From positions 614,044-678,043 of the forward strand of contig JACJIB010000004.1 of the NCBI GenBank assembly GCA_014138645.1: a DNA stretch of 64,000 nucleotides, read 5' to 3'. Position numbers and translations under genes: made by a program. Shown here piece by piece: positions 25,242 to 35,317 of this stretch; position 1 is the first letter of the stretch, and every line of letters begins with the position of its first letter. The notes below the pieces were generated by a model. The model saw nothing but the letters and a program-made list of their open reading frames with translations. It was not told the DNA's origin and searched no databases. This stretch comes from Methylorubrum thiocyanatum (GTDB taxonomy: Bacteria > Pseudomonadota > Alphaproteobacteria > Rhizobiales > Beijerinckiaceae).

Positions 25242-26066
25242 TCAGACCTCGCGTTCGACCATCATCTTCTTGATCTCGGCGATGGCTTTTGCCGGGTTGA
25301 GGTTCTTCGGGCAGGTGTTGGCGCAGTTCATGATCGTGTGGCAGCGGTAGAGCCGGAACGGATCGTGCAGCCCGTCGAGGCGCTCGCCGGTGTTCTCGTC
25401 GCGGCTGTCGATCAGCCAGCGATAGGCCTGGAGCAGCGCCGCCGGACCCAAAAACTTGTCGCCGTTCCACCAGTAGCTCGGGCAGCTCGTGGTGCAGCAG
25501 GCGCACAGGATGCACTCGTAGAGGCCGTCGAGCCGGGCGCGGTCCTCCGGGGTCTGCTTCCACTCCTTCTCGGGTGCGGGCGTCTCGGTCTGGAGCCAGG
25601 GCTCGATCGCCGCGTGCTGCGCGTAGAAGTTGGTCAGGTCCGGCACGAGATCCTTGAGCACCGGCATGTGCGGCAGCGGATAGATCCGCACCGCACCGTC
25701 CTTGTCCTTGCGGGTCAGGAACGGCAGGGCGTTGTCGGGGGTCTTGCACTCGTCGATGCCCATGGTGCAGGCGAGCGCGTTCTGGCCCTCGATGTTCATG
25801 GCGCAGGAGCCGCAGATGCCCTCGCGGCAGGAGCGGCGGAAGACCAGGGTCGGATCGACCTTGTTCTTGATCCACAGGAGCGCGTCGAGGACCATCGGGC
25901 CGCAATCGTCGCGATCGACCCGGTAGGTGTCGATGCGCGGGTTCTTCCCGTCATCCGGATTCCAGCGGTAGATCCGGAACACCTGCACGTTCTTGGCGCC
26001 GTCCGGCGCCGGCCAGCTCCTGCCTTCAGTGACCTGGGAGTTCTTCGGAAGATTGAACTGGGCCAT
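25242..26066 (-). CDS. sdhB: Succinate dehydrogenase iron-sulfur subunit (274 aa)
   Basis: Cys motifs for all three clusters are present: [16 protein letters not shown] with a later Cys for [2Fe-2S], [17 protein letters not shown] for [4Fe-4S], and [19 protein letters not shown] shared by the [4Fe-4S] and [3Fe-4S] clusters. SdhB carries electrons from the flavoprotein to ubiquinone bound at the SdhB/C/D interface in complex II. It is the last gene of the sdhCDAB unit read leftward, separated from sdhA by an unrelated secreted-protein gene, an unusual arrangement. Length is slightly above average because of the N-terminal 25 residues. Confidence 0.97.
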   Translation of the reverse strand: MAQFNLPKNSQVTEGRSWPAPDGAKNVQVFRIYRWNPDDGKNPRIDTYRVDRDDCGPMVLDALLWIKNKVDPTLVFRRSCREGICGSCAMNIEGQNALACTMGIDECKTPDNALPFLTRKDKDGAVRIYPLPHMPVLKDLVPDLTNFYAQHAAIEPWLQTETPAPEKEWKQTPEDRARLDGLYECILCACCTTSCPSYWWNGDKFLGPAALLQAYRWLIDSRDENTGERLDGLHDPFRLYRCHTIMNCANTCPKNLNPAKAIAEIKKMMVEREV

Positions 26067-26134
26067 GTCCTGTGCCTTGTTCCTTTGCCTTCGAGGTGCG
26101 GCGGCCTTGCGGCGCGCTCCGATCTTGAGAAAAC

Positions 26135-26680
26135 CTATTGCCGGTCGAGCCAGTCGGTCATGAACCGCTCGGCCTCCGCCTTCGGAAGCGGCTTCGCGGC
26201 GGGACCGGACAGGCGGAATTTCACGAACTTCCCGCGCAGGCCGGTGAGGCAGAGCAGGCTCTCGGTGGGGCCAAGGGCCGGATGGTCGATGGTGAAGCCG
26301 CGGCAGGCGAGCCGGGCTCCGGCAGAGCCGGGCACCTGCACCGCGCCGCGATAGATGCCCTGCGCCACCGCCGTTCCGATGTCGGCGGCCGCCTGCGTGA
26401 GCTGCCCGGTCACCGGGGGCGAGGACGGCCCGTCGGGGATGTTCCCGACGCCGCCGTCATAGACGTAGATGTCCGCCTTCCAGCGACCGTTGGTGTAGGC
26501 GACGGAGGTGCCGAGGCCCGGCGCGCGGGACTCGTAATCCGTACGCGGGCCACGGGCGAAGCCGGCGACCGCCGCGGGGAAGTCGAAGTCCGGCCCCCGT
26601 GCCGCCGCCGGCAGAGGCGACAGCAGCGCTGCCGCGGCGCAAAAGGCAGCGCGGGCGATCGGGCGCGAGGCCGGGATCAT
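26135..26680 (-). CDS. Secreted hypothetical protein inside the sdh operon (181 aa)
   Basis: From the ATG at 26680 the protein has a signal peptide [20 protein letters not shown] ending near AAARG, then a 150-residue mature domain with [38 protein letters not shown], and a pair of Cys (LACRGF, LLCLTG) that could form a disulfide. I do not recognise the family. It sits in the same orientation between sdhA (46 nt upstream) and sdhB (68 nt downstream), so it is very likely cotranscribed. A role in complex II is not implied by its predicted periplasmic location. A longer start at 26722 would add 14 residues before the signal. Confidence 0.72.
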   Translation of the reverse strand: MIPASRPIARAAFCAAAALLSPLPAAARGPDFDFPAAVAGFARGPRTDYESRAPGLGTSVAYTNGRWKADIYVYDGGVGNIPDGPSSPPVTGQLTQAAADIGTAVAQGIYRGAVQVPGSAGARLACRGFTIDHPALGPTESLLCLTGLRGKFVKFRLSGPAAKPLPKAEAERFMTDWLDRQ

Positions 26681-26726
26681 CGCCCGCAGAGCCCCCCGTT
26701 CCACCGCTTGGCCGCCGCGCACCGCA

Positions 26727-28544
26727 TCAGTACACCCGCGCCTTCGGCTCGATGTACTGGATGTCGTTCGACATGGTGTAGGTGTGGACCGGACGGTAAT
26801 CGATCTCGACGCCGTGCTTGGACTGATCGAGCCACGCCAGGGTGTGCTTCATCCACTCCTTGTCGTCGCGGTCGGGGAAGTCCTCGCGGGCATGCGCCCC
26901 GCGGCTCTCCTTGCGGTTGACCGCCGATTCCATCGTCACGACCGCCTGGCCGATCAGATTGTCGAATTCGAGCGTCTCGAGCAGGTCGGTGTTCCAAACG
27001 AGCGAGCGGTCGGTGATCTTGATGTCCGAGACGCCGCGCCAGACGTCGTGGATCAGACCCTTGCCCTCCTCCAGCACCTCGCCGGTGCGGAAGACGGCAC
27101 AGTTGTTCTGCATCGTCCGCTGCATCCGGTCGCGCAGCTGCGCGGTCGGGGTGGCGCCGTCGGCGTAGCGGAAGTGGTCGAGGCGCGCGAGCGCCTTGTC
27201 GGCCGAGTCCTTCGGCAGTTCCGGCTGGCGAGCATCGGCCTCGACGATGTCGGCGCAGCGCAGGCCCGCGGCGCGGCCGAACACCACGAGGTCGATCAGC
27301 GAGTTCGAGCCGAGGCGGTTGGCGCCGTGCACCGAGACGCAGGCCGCCTCGCCCAGCGCCATCAGGCCCGGCACGACGGTGTCGGGGTCGCCGTTCTTGA
27401 GGGTCAGAACCTCGCCGTGGAAGTTCGTCGGGATGCCGCCCATGTTGTAATGGACCGTCGGCAGGACCGGGATCGGCTCCTTGGTCACGTCCACGCCCGC
27501 GAAGATCTTCGCGCTCTCCGAGATGCCGGGCAGGCGCTCGTGCAGGATCTTCGGGTCGAGATGGTCGAGGTGCAGGAAGATGTGGTCCCCGTCCTTGCCG
27601 ACGCCGCGGCCGTCGCGGATCTCCATGGTCATCGAGCGGGAGACCACGTCGCGGGAGGCGAGATCCTTGGCCGACGGCGCGTAGCGCTCCATGAAGCGCT
27701 CGCCCTCGGAATTCGTCAGGTAGCCGCCCTCGCCCCGCGCCCCTTCGGTGATGAGGCAGCCGGCGCCGTAGATGCCGGTCGGGTGGAACTGCACGAACTC
27801 CATGTCCTGCAGCGGCAGGCCGGCGCGCAGCACCATGGCGTTGCCGTCGCCGGTGCAGGTATGGGCCGAGGTCGCCGAGAAGTAGGCGCGGCCGTAGCCG
27901 CCGGTGGCCAGGATCGTCTGCTGGGCGCGGAAGCGGTGGATCTCGCCGGTGGCCTGATCGATGGCGATGACGCCGCGGCAGCGTCCGTCCTCGTCCATGA
28001 TCAGGTCGAGGGCGAAGTACTCGATGAAGAACTGGGTCTTGTTCTTCACCGCCTGCCCGTAGAGCGTGTGGAGCATGGCGTGGCCGGTGCGGTCGGCCGC
28101 GGCGCAGGTGCGCTGCGCGGTGCCCTTGCCGTAATCGGTGGTCATGCCGCCGAAGGGCCGCTGGTAGATCTTGCCTTCCTCCGTCCGCGAGAACGGGACG
28201 CCCCAATGCTCCAGCTCGTAGACGGCGGCGGGCGCGTTGCGCACGAGGTACTCGATCGCGTCCTGGTCGCCGAGCCAGTCCGAGCCCTTCACGGTGTCGT
28301 ACATGTGCCAGCGCCAGTCGTCCGGGCCCATATTGCCGAGCGAGGCCGAGATGCCGCCCTGCGCCGCAACGGTGTGCGAGCGGGTGGGGAAGACCTTGGT
28401 GATGCAGGCGGTGCGGAGGCCGGCTTGCGAGCAGCCGACCGTGGCGCGCAGGCCCGCGCCGCCGGCGCCGACGATCACCACGTCGAAGGTGTGGTCGGTG
28501 ATGGCATAGGCGGGGGTGCCGCCGTTCGATCCGTTGGAGGCCAT
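26727..28544 (-). CDS. sdhA: Succinate dehydrogenase flavoprotein subunit (605 aa)
   Basis: [15 protein letters not shown] is the FAD-binding dinucleotide motif, and [16 protein letters not shown] contains the His that carries covalent FAD. Catalytic-site segments follow ([51 protein letters not shown]), and the C-terminus ends in [20 protein letters not shown], close to the standard form. SdhA oxidises succinate to fumarate in the TCA cycle as the cytoplasmic head of complex II. Length fits the family. It follows sdhD by 32 nt. Confidence 0.97.
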   Translation of the reverse strand: MASNGSNGGTPAYAITDHTFDVVIVGAGGAGLRATVGCSQAGLRTACITKVFPTRSHTVAAQGGISASLGNMGPDDWRWHMYDTVKGSDWLGDQDAIEYLVRNAPAAVYELEHWGVPFSRTEEGKIYQRPFGGMTTDYGKGTAQRTCAAADRTGHAMLHTLYGQAVKNKTQFFIEYFALDLIMDEDGRCRGVIAIDQATGEIHRFRAQQTILATGGYGRAYFSATSAHTCTGDGNAMVLRAGLPLQDMEFVQFHPTGIYGAGCLITEGARGEGGYLTNSEGERFMERYAPSAKDLASRDVVSRSMTMEIRDGRGVGKDGDHIFLHLDHLDPKILHERLPGISESAKIFAGVDVTKEPIPVLPTVHYNMGGIPTNFHGEVLTLKNGDPDTVVPGLMALGEAACVSVHGANRLGSNSLIDLVVFGRAAGLRCADIVEADARQPELPKDSADKALARLDHFRYADGATPTAQLRDRMQRTMQNNCAVFRTGEVLEEGKGLIHDVWRGVSDIKITDRSLVWNTDLLETLEFDNLIGQAVVTMESAVNRKESRGAHAREDFPDRDDKEWMKHTLAWLDQSKHGVEIDYRPVHTYTMSNDIQYIEPKARVY

Positions 28545-28576
28545 GGGCGATGAATCCTCGGTTTCGATGACGGCGA

Positions 28577-28996
28577 TCAGGCGAGGCCGCCCAGGCTCAC
28601 GCGGATGATCGCGTAGAGGCAGGCGGCGGCCACCGCGACCGCGTAGAAGGTGTTGGCGATGAGCGCCGCGAACTTGAGGCCGTGGCTGTGGACGTAGTCC
28701 TCGATCACCGTCTGCATCCCCAGACGCATGTGGATCGTCACCGACACCACGGCCAGGATCAGGATGATCGCAACGAGCGGGTGCGACACCAGCGCGACCG
28801 CCTGCGGGTAGGTCCGCCCGGCCATCAAGGCGATGATGACGACGAAGGCGAGCATCAGGAGGGCGTTCGAGGCGCCGGTCAGGCGCTGCAGCCAGAAATG
28901 ACTGGCCCCGTGGCCCGAGGCGCCGAGCCCCTTCACCCGGGCGCGGGGCGTGCGCATCGAGAGCGCGGTGTTCTGGCGGTTATCGACCTGGGACAT
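28577..28996 (-). CDS. sdhD: Succinate dehydrogenase membrane anchor subunit D (139 aa)
   Basis: Three membrane helices are visible (about residues 42-60, 70-90, 110-133). [20 protein letters not shown] matches the start of the SdhD family, and [20 protein letters not shown] holds the conserved Arg-Leu-Gly and the EDYVH segment with a heme/quinone-site Asp-Tyr. Together with SdhC it anchors complex II and forms the ubiquinone site. It lies 11 nt after sdhC and 32 nt before sdhA in one operon. Confidence 0.95.
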   Translation of the reverse strand: MSQVDNRQNTALSMRTPRARVKGLGASGHGASHFWLQRLTGASNALLMLAFVVIIALMAGRTYPQAVALVSHPLVAIILILAVVSVTIHMRLGMQTVIEDYVHSHGLKFAALIANTFYAVAVAAACLYAIIRVSLGGLA

Positions 28997-29007
28997 GGGC
29001 GAGCCTC

Positions 29008-29409
29008 TCAGCGCACGAGCAGGGCGATCGCCCAGATCACGACGGTCAGGGTGACGGAGCCGATCAGCGTGGCGCGGGCGAGCCCGAGGCGCCGGTCACG
29101 GTCGAAGCCGTAGCCCGCGTCCCAGATGAAGTGGCGGATGCCGCCGAGCATGTGGTGCATCAGCACCCAGGTGTAGGCGAACAGGATCGCGCGCCCGATC
29201 AGCGAGCCGAAGAACCACGCCACCGTGTCGTAGGCGCGCGGACCGGAGGCGAGCGCCACGAGCCAGACCGCGACGAGGAAGGTGCCGCCGTAGAGCGCCG
29301 TGCCGGTGATGCGGTGGAACACCGACATCGCCATGGTCCAGGTCCAGCGGTAGATCTGGAGATGGGGCGAGAGCGGCTGGGCGACCGTAGGTCTGACGGT
29401 TGGGTTCAT
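29008..29409 (-). CDS. sdhC: Succinate dehydrogenase cytochrome b556 subunit (133 aa)
   Basis: RPLSPHLQIYRW-type sequence (here QPLSPHLQIYRWTWTMAMS), then SVFHRITGTALYGG, is the diagnostic SdhC N-terminal region with quinone-site Ser and Arg. MHHMLGGIRHFIWDAGYGFD in the second half contains the axial heme His. Three hydrophobic helices span the membrane. It is the first gene of the sdh operon, and the 133 bp between it and the SLC13-type gene at 29543 should hold the promoter. Confidence 0.96.
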   Translation of the reverse strand: MNPTVRPTVAQPLSPHLQIYRWTWTMAMSVFHRITGTALYGGTFLVAVWLVALASGPRAYDTVAWFFGSLIGRAILFAYTWVLMHHMLGGIRHFIWDAGYGFDRDRRLGLARATLIGSVTLTVVIWAIALLVR

Positions 29410-29542
29410 CGCGGCTCACGATCCTCGCGTCGAAGACTGGATAAATTCCAGGGAAGGGTTAGGGCGGCGGGCTCTGTGCGGCAATGGCCGTGCTGCAGTG
29501 CAGCATTGGTCAAGCTGACGATCGCGCGGATCTGTCTCATGC

Positions 29543-30868
29543 TCACGCGAGCCTCCCGGTCAGCCTGAACCAGAGATAGGCGAGCGGGGTCGCGATCAGC
29601 AGCGACGCGACGCCCGTGGCCAGCGTCAGCTTGGTGGCATCGGCGAGCGAGAGGCGCCCGAGATCTATCGTCATGATGATCGGCGGGGCCTGATAGGGCA
29701 GGAACAGGGTCGAGTAGCCGACCACCTGAACCATCAGCACGCTCATCAGGTCGAAGCCGCTGGCCTGCGAAAACTCCTCCGCCAGCGCCGTGTAGAGGGC
29801 CGGCGCGCCGTTGGCGGTGGCGGTGAACAGGAAGCCGATCGACAGGCCGGTCAGCGTCGCGAAGTTCTTGGCGGGTGCGCCCGGCTCAAGCGGGGCGACC
29901 GAGAGGAGCGCGTGGCCGAGATCGGCCCCGAGCCCGGTCTCGTTGACGGTGGCCGTCAGCCCGAACAGGGCGGCGACGTAGAAGCAGGTTCGTAACGGGA
30001 TCTCACCGAAGCTCTGGGACGACAGGACGCCGATGCGCGGCAGCAGGCAGATCACCGCCGCGGCCAGACCGATCCAGGCGGGCGGGATGCCGTGCCAGCC
30101 GTCGGTGAGCCAGAGTGCCAGCATCACCGCGAGGATCACGGAGAGGCGCCGCTCCGCGCCCGAGGGCGGCGGCAGCGGGGCCAGTTCGGGCCGCTTCCCG
30201 TCGAGTCGATCGGGGAAGATCAGCACCGTGCAGGCGACCAGCAGCGCGCCCTTCACGAACCCCAGAACGGGAGCGTGCAGAAAGAGATAGGGCAGATAGT
30301 TGAGGTGGATCCCAAACAGCGTCTCGGCGGTGCCGGCCATGACGAGGTTGGGCACGTTGGCGGGCAGGATTGCCGCCGAGAGCATCGGCGTCGCCACGCC
30401 GAAGGCGAGCAAAGCCCCCGTCCGGCCCGGCCGCCCGGCCTCGAGCCCGAAGGCGTCGCACAGCGCGATCACCACCGGCACCATCAGGGCGATGCGCCCG
30501 AGATTGGACGGCATGACGAAGGCGAGCGCGAAGGAGAAGGCGACGAGCCCGGCGACGAAGCCCGGATAGGAGGCCGGCAGCCGCACGGCCAGCGCGCGTG
30601 CCAGCCGGTCGCCCAGGCCGGTGCGGTTCATGGCGAGCCCGACCACCATGCCGCTCGTCACCAGCCAGAAGGCGGAGGAGGCGAAACCGGAAAACACCGT
30701 CTGCGCCGGGGCGAGCTTGAGCAGCATCGCCAGGGCGAAGAACATCAGCGCGGTGACGATCTCGGCCACGAGGCCGGTCGCCCACAGCCCCATGCACAGC
30801 ACGAGCAGGCCCCCGGCCGCGACGACCGTGCCCTGTCCCCCGATGATGCTGGCGGCTGCAGCTCCCAT
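29543..30868 (-). CDS. SLC13/DASS-type anion permease (441 aa)
   Basis: This is an integral membrane protein with about 11-12 hydrophobic segments. Landmarks of the divalent-anion:Na+ symporter group are two hairpin-like repeats: FVMPSNLGRIALMVPVVIAL with ILPANVPNLVMAG, and IGFLFTATANGAPALYTALA with YSTLFLPYQAPPIIM. These transporters take up dicarboxylates, sulfate or similar anions. A LysR regulator is divergently encoded 173 bp away and is its probable regulator. The sdh operon lies just downstream in the same direction; dicarboxylate uptake would fit metabolically, but that is inference. Confidence 0.82.
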   Translation of the reverse strand: MGAAAASIIGGQGTVVAAGGLLVLCMGLWATGLVAEIVTALMFFALAMLLKLAPAQTVFSGFASSAFWLVTSGMVVGLAMNRTGLGDRLARALAVRLPASYPGFVAGLVAFSFALAFVMPSNLGRIALMVPVVIALCDAFGLEAGRPGRTGALLAFGVATPMLSAAILPANVPNLVMAGTAETLFGIHLNYLPYLFLHAPVLGFVKGALLVACTVLIFPDRLDGKRPELAPLPPPSGAERRLSVILAVMLALWLTDGWHGIPPAWIGLAAAVICLLPRIGVLSSQSFGEIPLRTCFYVAALFGLTATVNETGLGADLGHALLSVAPLEPGAPAKNFATLTGLSIGFLFTATANGAPALYTALAEEFSQASGFDLMSVLMVQVVGYSTLFLPYQAPPIIMTIDLGRLSLADATKLTLATGVASLLIATPLAYLWFRLTGRLA

Positions 30869-31041
30869 GGGCGCGCTTCAAACGCGAATTGGAACCGTTC
30901 GCAATTCGGCTTTGGTGGTGGGTGCCTTCGCCGTTCGCGAAGGCTGGTGCCGCGCTCACGAGGGCGTGATAGACCGTATGGCGGATCCTGGCTCCACGTC
31001 GCGCGAAAGCAGGCATCCGAGGTTTGTAACCGGGCTCACCC

Positions 31042-31935
31042 ATGATGCGCTTCGACCTCGTCGATCTGAGCCTGTTCCGTCACATCGTCGAGGCGGGCTC
31101 GATCACACACGGCGCGGAGCGGGCGAACCTCGCGCTCGCCGCCGCCTCGGCGCGGGTCAGGGCGATGGAGGCGTCGCTCGGCGCCGCCCTCCTGCTGCGC
31201 GGGCGCCAGGGCGTGACGCCGACGCCCGCCGGCCGCGCCCTGCTGGCCCATGCCCGCGAGATCTTGGGGCAGATCGAGCGGCTGCAGGGTGATCTCTCTG
31301 TGTTTGCCGGAGGTGCGGTGGGCCAGATCCGGGTCCTGTCGAACACCAACGCGCTCACCGAATTCCTGCCCGAGGCGCTCTCCGCCTATCTGGCGCTCCA
31401 CACCGGCATCAGCGTCGATATCGAGGAGCGCACCTCCGACGAGATCGTCGGCATGGTGGCCGACGGGGCGGCCGATCTCGGCATCGTCGCGGGCACCGTC
31501 GACACCGGGACGCTCCAGACCTTCCCCTTCCGCCACGACCGCTTCGTCGTGGTGATCGCGACCGGCCATGCCCTGGCCCGCCGCGGCAGCCTCGGCTTCG
31601 CGGAGGTGCTGGAGCACGACCTCGTCGGCCTCGACCGGCCGAGCGCGCTGACTCGCTTCCTCGCGGAGAAGGCCTCCCGCATCGGCCGGCCGATGCGGCT
31701 ACGGGTGCAGTTGCGCAGCTTCGATGCCGTCTGCCGCCTCGTGGAATGCGGCGTCGGCCTCGGCATCGTGCCGGAGACCACGGCGCGGCGGGCGTGGCGC
31801 ACGATGGAGATCGCCCTCGTACCCCTGGAAGACGCTTGGGCGGCGCGCGACCTCAAGCTCTGCCTGCGCGATCTCGCGGGCCTGCCACCCTTCGCGCAGG
31901 ACTTCGTGGCACACCTGCGCGCCGCCGACGCGTGA
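31042..31935 (+). CDS. LysR-family transcriptional regulator (297 aa)
   Basis: The N-terminal winged helix-turn-helix reads DLSLFRHIVEAGSITHGAER and SLGAALLLRGRQGVTPTPAG, as in LysR regulators. The effector-binding part (VGQIRVLSNTNALTEFLPEA, LVECGVGLGIVPET) is periplasmic-binding-protein-like and complete. LysR proteins usually control a divergent gene; here that is the SLC13-type permease, with a 173-bp shared intergenic region suitable for operator and both promoters. The effector might be the transported anion. The gene ends 12 nt before the convergent mntH stop. Confidence 0.9.
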   Translation: MMRFDLVDLSLFRHIVEAGSITHGAERANLALAAASARVRAMEASLGAALLLRGRQGVTPTPAGRALLAHAREILGQIERLQGDLSVFAGGAVGQIRVLSNTNALTEFLPEALSAYLALHTGISVDIEERTSDEIVGMVADGAADLGIVAGTVDTGTLQTFPFRHDRFVVVIATGHALARRGSLGFAEVLEHDLVGLDRPSALTRFLAEKASRIGRPMRLRVQLRSFDAVCRLVECGVGLGIVPETTARRAWRTMEIALVPLEDAWAARDLKLCLRDLAGLPPFAQDFVAHLRAADA

Positions 31936-31947
31936 GGCGAGGCGGCG

Positions 31948-33300
31948 TCAGCTGCCGGCGAGCGTGTCGACCAGCAGCTTCAGGTTCAGCACCACGATGA
32001 TGGCGGCGATGACCCAGGACAGCCCCTTCAGCCAGCCCGGGATCACGAAGCGGCCCATCAGCCGCCGATCCGAGACGAAGTGCACCAGCGGGATCACCGC
32101 GAAGGGCAACTGCATCGAGAGCACGACCTGGCTCAGCACGAGAAGCCGGGCGGTGCCCTGCTCGCCGTAGAGGGCGGTGACGACCACCACCGGCACGATG
32201 GCGATGCCCCGGGTCACCAGCCGCCGGGCAAACGGCGGCAGGCGCAGCCGCAGGAATCCCTCCATCACGATCTGGCCGGCGAGCGTCGCCGTCACCGTCG
32301 AGTTGAGGCCCGACGCCAGTAGGGCCACGGCGAACAGGGTCGAGGCGAGGCCGACGCCGAGCAGCGGCGAGAGCAGTTCGTAGGCCTGCTCGATCTCCTC
32401 GACATCGGTGCGCCCGCCCGCGTGGAACACCGACGCCGCCATGATCAGGATCGCGGCGTTGACGAACAGCGCCAGCATCAGCGCCACCGTCGAGTCGGTG
32501 ACGGCGAAGCGCAGGGCCTCGCGGCGGCCCTCGTCGGTGCGGGGATAGGCCCGCGTCTGCACGATCGAGGAGTGGAGGTAGAGGTTGTGCGGCATCACGG
32601 TGGCCCCGATGATGCCGATGGCGATGTAGAGCGCGGCCGGGTTGGTCACGATCTCCCTCGAGGGCACGAAGCCGCCGAGCACCGCCTGGAGCGGCGGCGC
32701 GGCCATCGCGATCTGCAGGCCGAAACAGACGAAGATGATCGTCAGGAGGCCGATCACGAAGGCCTCCAGCGCCCGGAAGCCCCGGCGCAGGAGCAGCAGC
32801 ACCACGAACACGTCGAGCGCGGTGATGAGGGCGCCCAGCGTCAGCGGGATGCCGAACAGCAGCTTGAGGGCGATCGCCGTGCCGATGACTTCGGCGAGGT
32901 CGCAGGCGATGATCGCCGCCTCGCAGATCAGCCACAGGGCGATGCTGACCGGCCGCGAGGTGCGCTCGCGGCAGGCCTGGGCGAGGTCGAGGCCGGTGGC
33001 GATGCCGAGCCGCGCGGCGAGCGCCTGCAGCACGATCGCCATCAGGTTCGAGAGCAGGATGACGGAGAGCAGGGTGTAGCCGAACTGGGCGCCGCCGGCG
33101 ATGTCGGTGGCCCAGTTGCCCGGGTCCATGTAGCCGACCGAGATCATGTAGCCCGGGCCGAGGAAGGCGAAGAGCCGCCACAGCCAGGACCCGCCCGCGC
33201 GCACCGGCACGCTGCCGTTGAGGGCGCCGAGACTCGGCTCCGCGGAGGCCTGCCCGGGCGGCGCCGGCCGAACCTGATCCATCACCGCTTCCATTCGCAT
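31948..33300 (-). CDS. mntH: Nramp-family divalent metal transporter MntH (450 aa)
   Basis: The first helix has the metal-binding motif [14 protein letters not shown], and the sixth has [16 protein letters not shown], both defining Nramp transporters. Eleven hydrophobic segments fit the fold. MntH imports Mn2+ (also Fe2+) with protons across the inner membrane. The palindrome TTATAGCTTCAGCTATAA lies 118 bp upstream and mntR is encoded divergently, so manganese-dependent repression is very likely. The ATG at 33300 is used; a second ATG six codons later ([10 protein letters not shown]) has a better-placed GGAAG and may be the true start. Confidence 0.94.
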   Translation of the reverse strand: MRMEAVMDQVRPAPPGQASAEPSLGALNGSVPVRAGGSWLWRLFAFLGPGYMISVGYMDPGNWATDIAGGAQFGYTLLSVILLSNLMAIVLQALAARLGIATGLDLAQACRERTSRPVSIALWLICEAAIIACDLAEVIGTAIALKLLFGIPLTLGALITALDVFVVLLLLRRGFRALEAFVIGLLTIIFVCFGLQIAMAAPPLQAVLGGFVPSREIVTNPAALYIAIGIIGATVMPHNLYLHSSIVQTRAYPRTDEGRREALRFAVTDSTVALMLALFVNAAILIMAASVFHAGGRTDVEEIEQAYELLSPLLGVGLASTLFAVALLASGLNSTVTATLAGQIVMEGFLRLRLPPFARRLVTRGIAIVPVVVVTALYGEQGTARLLVLSQVVLSMQLPFAVIPLVHFVSDRRLMGRFVIPGWLKGLSWVIAAIIVVLNLKLLVDTLAGS

Positions 33301-33417
33301 CGGGGTGTTCGCCGTCCCCTGCCCCGGTGACGACGCTCCCGGATGAGAGGGCCGACACGGCGGTGCGAGGCGGGAGAGCCGGCCCCCCGATCCGCGGGCG
33401 GTGCGGGCGGCACGGTC

Positions 33418-33435
33418 TTATAGCTTCAGCTATAA
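33418..33435. promoter_or_regulatory. Probable MntR operator between mntH and mntR
   Basis: TTATAGCTTCAGCTATAA is a perfect palindrome with 8-bp arms and a 2-nt centre, AT-rich in a GC-rich intergenic region. It lies upstream of mntH and 255 bp before the divergent mntR. MntR-type repressors bind palindromes containing TATAGC-like half sites, so this is the natural candidate. The alternative is a plain promoter element. Confidence 0.7.
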
Positions 33436-33689
33436 AGCTGTGCCGAAGCTGAGATCAAGGGCGGATCGAAGGCGGGATCAGGAGAGTGGATCGCGAAGGG
33501 CCTTGCCGGGTTTCCGGCCGCGGGGCGCATAGGTTAAACAGCTCGGCACGAACCGCCCCACGAGACACCGTCGGATCGGTCGCCCTCACCGGGCGCGACC
33601 GGGGCACGGGACGTGTCGGACGAGACTTTCGACGATGATGGGGGCCGGCCGGCCAGGCCGCGCCCGGCAATGGAGGAGCCCGCCGCCCG

Positions 33690-34226
33690 ATGCAGGATGC
33701 ACCGCGAGAGATGGGGCAAGAGGCGGCAAGGGAACCGGCAGGAGAACCGGGAAGGGAGCCGGGAAGGGAGCCGCTCCGGGCGGGTGCGGACGCGCCGCTC
33801 GTGGATGCGGAGGTCCATGTCGAGAGCTTCCGCCAGGCCCGCGAGGCGCGCCGCCTCGAACTCGTCGAGGATTACGTCGAGCTGATCGCCGACCTGATCG
33901 GCGACGGCGGCGAGGCCCGGCAGGTCGATATCGCCGCCCGCCTCGGCGTGGCCCAGCCGACGGTCGCCAAGATGCTCAAGCGTCTGGCCGAGGATGGCCT
34001 CGTGCAGCAGCGTCCCTATCGCGGCGTCTTCCTCACGGCGGCGGGGCAGGCGCTGGCCGAGCAGTCGCGGGAACGCCATCGCATCGTCGAGCGCTTCCTG
34101 TGCGCCGTGGGGGTCAGCGCCGAGACGGCGCGCCGCGATGCGGAGGGCATCGAGCACCATGTGAGCGCCGAGACGCTGGAAGCGTTCCGCCGCTTCGCCG
34201 ACGCGAAGCTTTCGGCTTCATCCTGA
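33690..34226 (+). CDS. mntR: Manganese-responsive regulator MntR (178 aa)
   Basis: After an N-terminal extension of about 45 residues rich in Gly-Arg-Glu-Pro repeats, the core reads [20 protein letters not shown], then the helix-turn-helix [20 protein letters not shown], and the dimerisation part with metal ligands in [12 protein letters not shown]. This is the DtxR/MntR family in the MntR form. Mn2+-bound MntR represses mntH, its divergent neighbour. The extension, encoded by imperfect repeats of GGGAAGGGAGCC type, is odd and may mean the true start lies further in. Confidence 0.9.
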   Translation: MQDAPREMGQEAAREPAGEPGREPGREPLRAGADAPLVDAEVHVESFRQAREARRLELVEDYVELIADLIGDGGEARQVDIAARLGVAQPTVAKMLKRLAEDGLVQQRPYRGVFLTAAGQALAEQSRERHRIVERFLCAVGVSAETARRDAEGIEHHVSAETLEAFRRFADAKLSASS

Positions 34227-34270
34227 CCGCTGGATCCTGACCGCCCGCGCCTTCCGAGGACCTGATTCCG

Positions 34271-34579
34271 ATGGACCAGACCCAGCAGCTCGCCGCGCTC
34301 GCCGCCGTCAGTGCCCGGCACGATGCGGCGGTGACGAACCTCGCCGAGGGGCTCGCCGAACTCGGCGCCAAACAGGTGGCGCACCAGATGGCGGTGGGCT
34401 TCCTGGCGAGCGTGCTGCGCTCGATCGATTCCGACCATTACGACGAGCGCCTCGAAGGCTATCTCGCCATGCTGCGCGACGTGCTGTTCCGCGACGATCC
34501 CGACGCAGTGCTGGCGAAGACCGTTCTGGAGACGATCGAGCGGTCCCTGCGGCCGGCGCAGGATCAGGACGAGGCCTGA
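34271..34579 (+). CDS. Hypothetical protein downstream of mntR (102 aa)
   Basis: A helical, acidic protein: MDQTQQLAALAAVSARHDAA, then ELGAKQVAHQMAVGFLASVL and YDERLEGYLAMLRDVLFRDD. I recognise no domain; there is no signal or membrane segment. It lies 44 nt after mntR in the same direction and may be cotranscribed, so a link to manganese cannot be excluded but is not supported by any motif. Confidence 0.6.
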   Translation: MDQTQQLAALAAVSARHDAAVTNLAEGLAELGAKQVAHQMAVGFLASVLRSIDSDHYDERLEGYLAMLRDVLFRDDPDAVLAKTVLETIERSLRPAQDQDEA

Positions 34580-34680
34580 GGACCGCCCGTCGGCACTGAC
34601 GCAGGCGTGCAAGCAAATGTGAGGGCCGCGTGGCGCCGCGGCGCCTTGGTCGAGGCCGGGGGGCATGGCACCATGCCCGG

Positions 34681-34884
34681 ATGGCTGACCGGAACGACCA
34701 CCCCTACTCCATCGACGTGCGGCCCTGCTGGCGGCGTCCGGGCCGCTTCGTCTGTTCCATCATCGAGAAGGGCGCGCCGCGGCGCTACGGTCCGCAGAGC
34801 TACGCGACCTTCGACGAGGCCCGCCGGGCCGCCCAGGCGCGGCTGCGCCAGCTCGTCTTCGAGTGGCAGCTCATCGGCGCCTGA
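34681..34884 (+). CDS. Small hypothetical protein (67 aa)
   Basis: The sequence MADRNDHPYSIDVRPCWRRP followed by FVCSIIEKGAPRRYGPQSYA and TFDEARRAAQARLRQLVFEW has the look of a compact beta-beta-alpha fold. Many rhizobial and methylobacterial genomes carry such small proteins of unknown role. I start at ATG 34681; upstream sequence in frame is Arg/Gly-rich and unlikely to be coding. Confidence 0.6.
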   Translation: MADRNDHPYSIDVRPCWRRPGRFVCSIIEKGAPRRYGPQSYATFDEARRAAQARLRQLVFEWQLIGA

Positions 34885-34921
34885 TCGCCCCGGCCGGGCC
34901 AAGCCGCGGACGCCGCGCGGC

Positions 34922-35134
34922 TCAGACCTGATCGGCGTCGGCGGTCTGCGCGTACTGGACGAGGGCGGCCATCTGCGCCGGCGCCCGGAACACGCGTCCG
35001 TCGTTGGTCTCCACGTAGACATCCGCGGCACCCATGCTCGCGAAGGTCATGGCCCGCTCGGCCGCCCGGGTGCCGAGGGCGTGCGGCTCCCTGGAGGGGC
35101 CGGACGGCGCGGTCCAGTGAACGGTGTAGCGCAT
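34922..35134 (-). CDS. Small hypothetical protein (70 aa)
   Basis: The protein starts MRYTVHWTAPSGPSREPHAL and continues AAERAMTFASMGAADVYVET and NDGRVFRAPAQMAALVQYA. It resembles short proteins that display a beta strand, helix and beta strand, but I cannot name the family. It converges with the 67-residue gene to its left, and AGGAG sits 8 nt upstream of the ATG on the minus strand. Confidence 0.6.
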   Translation of the reverse strand: MRYTVHWTAPSGPSREPHALGTRAAERAMTFASMGAADVYVETNDGRVFRAPAQMAALVQYAQTADADQV

Positions 35135-35317
35135 GGCATTCTCCTGCTGTGAACGTCGAGCATAGGGCAGCCGGCCCCGGATCGCGAGCGCGCGACGGGA
35201 AAAGCCGCCTGCTCCGCCCTCCAATTCTGCATCATAATGCAAATTGCGCGGTTCCAAAGGGCCCCGCCGCGCGTTCTCCGGCGGTGAGGCGCTCGGCGCC
35301 GCGAGCGGGAGGACGTC

